Part shown: piece by piece, positions 61,202-64,000 of the stretch
Position numbering within the stretch: the stretch's first letter is position 1
How the letters are laid out: each line of letters starts with the position of its first letter
NCBI GenBank assembly: GCA_965242905.1
Contig: CBDETM010000002.1
Span: 2,728,001-2,792,000, forward strand
Source of the DNA: Bin5 sp965242905
GTDB lineage: Bacteria > Chloroflexota > Anaerolineae > Caldilineales > Caldilineaceae
Direction of reading: 5' to 3'
Length of the DNA stretch: 64,000 nucleotides
Position numbers and translations under genes: made by a program
Notes under the pieces: generated by a model
Seen by the model: the letters and a program-made list of their open reading frames with translations, nothing else
Told to the model about the DNA's origin: nothing
The model's database searches: none

Positions 61202-63400
61202 ATGTCGAAACTCGCTCTCTACGATAAGAATCCGTCCGTCCGCATCGTTACCGGCGCCTGCCCGCACGACTGCCCCGACACCTGCAGCTGGCAGATTGCC
61301 GTGGACCGCACGAGCGAGCGGGCGCTGGATATCTGGGGCCATGCCAACCACCCGGTGACGCAGGGCACGTTATGCGGCAAGGTCGACCGCTACCTCGAGC
61401 GAGTCTACCACGCCGGCAGGCTGACCCACCCCTTGCGCCGCGTCGGGCCCAAAGGCAGCGGCCGCTTCGAGCGCATCTCCTGGCGAGATGCGCTGGCGGA
61501 GATCGCAGCGCGTCTTCAAACCGTCATCAACGAATGGGGGCCGGAGGCGGTCCTGCCCTACGCTTACGCCGGCACCATGGGATTTCTGCAGCAACACGGC
61601 ATCTCCAACCGCTTTTTCCAGCAGATGGGCGCCAGCCGCCTCGCATACACGATATGCTCCGAGGCCGGCTTCGAAGGCTACCTCTACACGATCGGCTCAA
61701 CCATCGGGATCGAGCCGGAGGATTACGCGCACGCCCGCCTGATCCTGATCTGGGGCAGCAACACCCTCACGAGCAACCTGCACCTCTGGCCCTTCATCCA
61801 GGACGCACGCAAACAGGGCGCACGCGTCATCGTCATCGACCCTGCCCGCACACGCACCGCCAGGGCCGCCGACGAGTGGCTGCCCATCCGCCCCGGGACC
61901 GACGGCGCCCTCGCGTTGGGCATGATGCACGAAATAGTCAACGCCGACCTGCACGACAAGGAGTACGTGGCAGCCCACACGGTCGGCTTCGAGCAGCTGG
62001 CCGAACGCCTGCAGGAATGGCCGCCCCAGCGCGCGGCCCGGATCACCGGCATTCCCGCCGACCGCATCCGAGAACTGGCGCGTGACTATGCCGCGACCAG
62101 ACCCGCGGCCATCCGCGTCAACTACGGCCTGCAGCGTCACTACGGCGGCGGCATGGCGATGCGCAACATCACCTGTCTGCCCGCGCTGATAGGGGCATGG
62201 CGCGAACAGGGCGGCGGCATCCAGCTCAGCGTCAGCGGACAGCTGCGCCACCTCGAAAAGAGCGGCCTGGAGCGCCCCGATCTGCTCGCCGGACGCATCC
62301 CGCGCACCATAAACATGAACCGCCTCGGCGACGCCCTCAGCCTCGACCGGAACCGTCTCGCCGCCTCCCACTACGCGCCCCGGCCCGTGGACCGCAAGCC
62401 CGCGCCCGACGATGCCGGCCCGCCCGTCAAGGCCCTGATCGTCTATAACAGCAACCCCGCCGCCGTCGCGCCCGACCAGTCATCCGTCCAGGCCGGGCTG
62501 GCGCGTGAGGACCTTTTCACCGTCGTCCTGGAGCACTTCCAGACCGACACCGCCGACTACGCCGACTATCTCCTGCCCGCCACCACACAGGCCGAGCACT
62601 GGGACCTGCAACGGATGTACGGCCACCATTTTTTGGCACTCAACCGGCCCGCGATCCCCCCCGTGGGCGAGGCGCGGCCCAACAGCGCCATCTTCCGCGG
62701 CCTCGCCCAGGCCATGGGCTACACCGACAGCGGCTTCTACGAGGACGACGAGACCGTTCTGCGCAACTTCATCGAGGCGCAGCATCATCCCCTGTACGAA
62801 ACGGTCACCTGGGAGGCCCTGCTCGAAAACGGGTTCGTGCGCCTCAACCTGCCCCAGCCCTACCTGCCCTTCGCCGAAGGCAACTTCCCCACCCCAAGCG
62901 GCAAGTGCGAGTTCTACAGTGAACGCATGGCCCAGGACGGCTACGACCCGCTGCCCACCTACACGCCGCCCAAGAGCGAGGAGAGAGGGGCAAGGGGCGA
63001 GGAGCGAGAGAACGGCAGCGCCCAGGCTGAACAGGATCCGCGTTCGCTGGCCTGTATTTCACCGCCGGCCCATTCCTTCCTTAACTCCTCCTTCTCGCAC
63101 CTTGAGCGTTTCCGCGGCCGCGAGCGCGAACCCCTCCTCTGGATCCATCCGCACGACGCCTCCGCCCGCCGCATCGAAGAGGGCGCCTGGCTGCGCGTCT
63201 GGAACGATCTCGGCGAGGTCGAGCTCACCGCCCGCGTCACCGAAGAGATTATGGCCGGCACCGTCCTCGCCCCCGGCATCTGGTGGAACAAACACAGCCC
63301 CGACGGCCGCAACGTCAACCAGCTCACCCCCCAGGACGAGACCGACATGGGCGCCTCCGCCAGCTTCTACGACGTACGCGTCTTCGTGGAGCCGGCGTAG
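61202..63400 (+). CDS. Molybdopterin-dependent oxidoreductase (DMSO reductase family)
   Basis: A cytoplasmic molybdenum or tungsten enzyme with bis-MGD cofactor and one iron-sulfur cluster, 732 residues. Cluster ligands are in GACPHDCPDTCSW and GTLCGK. Cofactor-binding parts are ILIWGSNTLTSNLHLW, VIDPARTRTARAADEWLPIRPGTDGALALGM and ALIVYNSNPAAVAPDQ. The MopB C-terminal domain ends the protein (LWIHPHDASARRIEEGAWLRVWN, PGIWWNKHSPDGRNVNQLTP). No Tat signal is present. Residues about 591-615 are an abnormal insertion (KSEERGARGEEREN) coded by a purine-rich tract like the dispersed repeat, just before the expected LACISPPAHSFLNSSF. The substrate is not known. Confidence 0.88.
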   Translation: MSKLALYDKNPSVRIVTGACPHDCPDTCSWQIAVDRTSERALDIWGHANHPVTQGTLCGKVDRYLERVYHAGRLTHPLRRVGPKGSGRFERISWRDALAEIAARLQTVINEWGPEAVLPYAYAGTMGFLQQHGISNRFFQQMGASRLAYTICSEAGFEGYLYTIGSTIGIEPEDYAHARLILIWGSNTLTSNLHLWPFIQDARKQGARVIVIDPARTRTARAADEWLPIRPGTDGALALGMMHEIVNADLHDKEYVAAHTVGFEQLAERLQEWPPQRAARITGIPADRIRELARDYAATRPAAIRVNYGLQRHYGGGMAMRNITCLPALIGAWREQGGGIQLSVSGQLRHLEKSGLERPDLLAGRIPRTINMNRLGDALSLDRNRLAASHYAPRPVDRKPAPDDAGPPVKALIVYNSNPAAVAPDQSSVQAGLAREDLFTVVLEHFQTDTADYADYLLPATTQAEHWDLQRMYGHHFLALNRPAIPPVGEARPNSAIFRGLAQAMGYTDSGFYEDDETVLRNFIEAQHHPLYETVTWEALLENGFVRLNLPQPYLPFAEGNFPTPSGKCEFYSERMAQDGYDPLPTYTPPKSEERGARGEERENGSAQAEQDPRSLACISPPAHSFLNSSFSHLERFRGREREPLLWIHPHDASARRIEEGAWLRVWNDLGEVELTARVTEEIMAGTVLAPGIWWNKHSPDGRNVNQLTPQDETDMGASASFYDVRVFVEPA

Positions 63401-63563
63401 CGTGTGCACAAAATGATGTGCCTGTGGAGAAATGATGTGCGGCGTAAAGATAGTTGTGGGACGGGGATTGCGTAGCGTGGGGGTCTTGGCGGCTGAGTGA
63501 GGGAATCGCTGCCTCTCCCTTAGCATTGTCTAATGCCGCCCTTAGAGGGGGCCTGACAGAGAA

Positions 63564-64000
63564 TCACCCACTGTTCTCAACGAAAGTCAGGTTCCGGGGC
63601 CGTCGCAATTCGTACCCGTTGCTGGTTGGAAGTATATCGCCATCCAAGCTGACGAACTCTTGGTTTCGAAACGCTTGAATAACCAAGTCATAGACAGGTT
63701 GCTCAAATTCAACTTGAATGCGGACCAATCTCTCATCCCTTACCGTCAAAAGGACCGCTTTCCCATCGAAATTGTTTGGCTTTTTCTCTAGTTTGACAAC
63801 CTGTGCAATCAAATGTTCGTCAAAGGAAGGATCATTGCGCCGGAGAAAATCGGCCGCCTCCGACAGTATACCCGCCGAGTTCTCAGAAAATTTGTAGTCT
63901 GTGTCTGGGACGTTTGATGGGCGCACACCCGCCCAAAACAGAGCTATCTCAATTCCTCGCCCGTTCTCTGCCAGCGTCGCCACCGATTCGCAAAGATTGG
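63564..64000 (-). CDS. Hypothetical protein, N-terminus cut by window edge
   Basis: The minus-strand frame is open from the window edge to a stop at 63564, at least 145 residues, with NLCESVATLAENGRGIEIAL at the truncated start. I recognise no family. The visible part is mixed alpha/beta, with VKLEKKPNNFDGKAVLLTVR and an acidic-aromatic C-terminus (SLDGDILPTSNGYELRRPR); no signal or membrane segment is seen. Base composition is lower in GC (about 50%) than in the neighbouring genes, which hints at different origin. It is convergent with the oxidoreductase gene. Confidence 0.6.
   Translation of the reverse strand, partial: NLCESVATLAENGRGIEIALFWAGVRPSNVPDTDYKFSENSAGILSEAADFLRRNDPSFDEHLIAQVVKLEKKPNNFDGKAVLLTVRDERLVRIQVEFEQPVYDLVIQAFRNQEFVSLDGDILPTSNGYELRRPRNLTFVENSG

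Noticed and set aside
63403..63460. Two close copies of AAATGATGTGC after the oxidoreductase gene
   Set aside because: Only two copies 21 bases apart; too little to call a binding or attachment site.

Overview
The window is about 62% GC and gene dense. Its content fits a free-living or host-associated Chloroflexota bacterium, probably of the Caldilineales type. This rests on the RibX/RibY-type riboflavin uptake genes behind an FMN riboswitch, large fused sensor kinases, a low-complexity-rich exported parvulin and numerous sugar oxidoreductases. It is an inference from gene content, not a phylogenetic test.

Layout. 1-2860 holds a methyltransferase fragment, greA and lysS. 2861-6755 holds a MITE-like repeat and then a complete regulated unit: promoter, FMN riboswitch, terminator, and permease, lipoprotein and ATPase genes for flavin uptake. 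6818-9371 (minus) is rpsF-rpsR plus an exported parvulin. 9965-14488 (minus) is a lytic transglycosylase, a small unknown protein and two related exported coiled-coil proteins of unknown function. 14856-17249 is a one-piece two-component system. 17250-18809 is decayed DNA with frameshifted remnants. 18810-24457 (minus) runs rqcH, a sugar epimerase, a Gfo/Idh oxidoreductase and an anaerobic sulfatase maturase. 24829-30094 (plus) has a PA14 surface protein, an AraD1-like FAH enzyme, a type 5 uracil-DNA glycosylase and a DUF418 membrane protein. 30105-50387 (mostly minus) is a carbohydrate region: an MFS transporter, xylAB, an L-fucose/L-rhamnose-type operon, a sugar ABC importer, a Cys-type sulfatase and a GH32-like protein between two duplicated MFS transporters, with an aminotransferase on the plus strand, then a LolA-like protein and a haloalkane dehalogenase. 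50421-60832 has ftsK, rnjA, a complete IS66-type insertion sequence and two different glutamine synthetases. The end carries a molybdopterin oxidoreductase and a partial unknown gene.

How the genes fit together. The sulfatase maturase (18810-20180) is the expected activator of the CxPSR sulfatase (42967-44307). With xylose isomerase and kinase, mutarotase, lactonase-like amidohydrolase, Gfo/Idh enzymes and importers, the region reads as machinery for taking up and degrading sulfated, pentose- and deoxyhexose-rich polysaccharides.

The most unusual feature is intergenic. At least four repeat families recur across the window: a 464-bp element with inverted ends, a covarying double hairpin, a CT-rich tract, and a 7-bp-period repeat at or just past stop codons. 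Some of these enter coding sequence, supplying stop codons or in-frame insertions.
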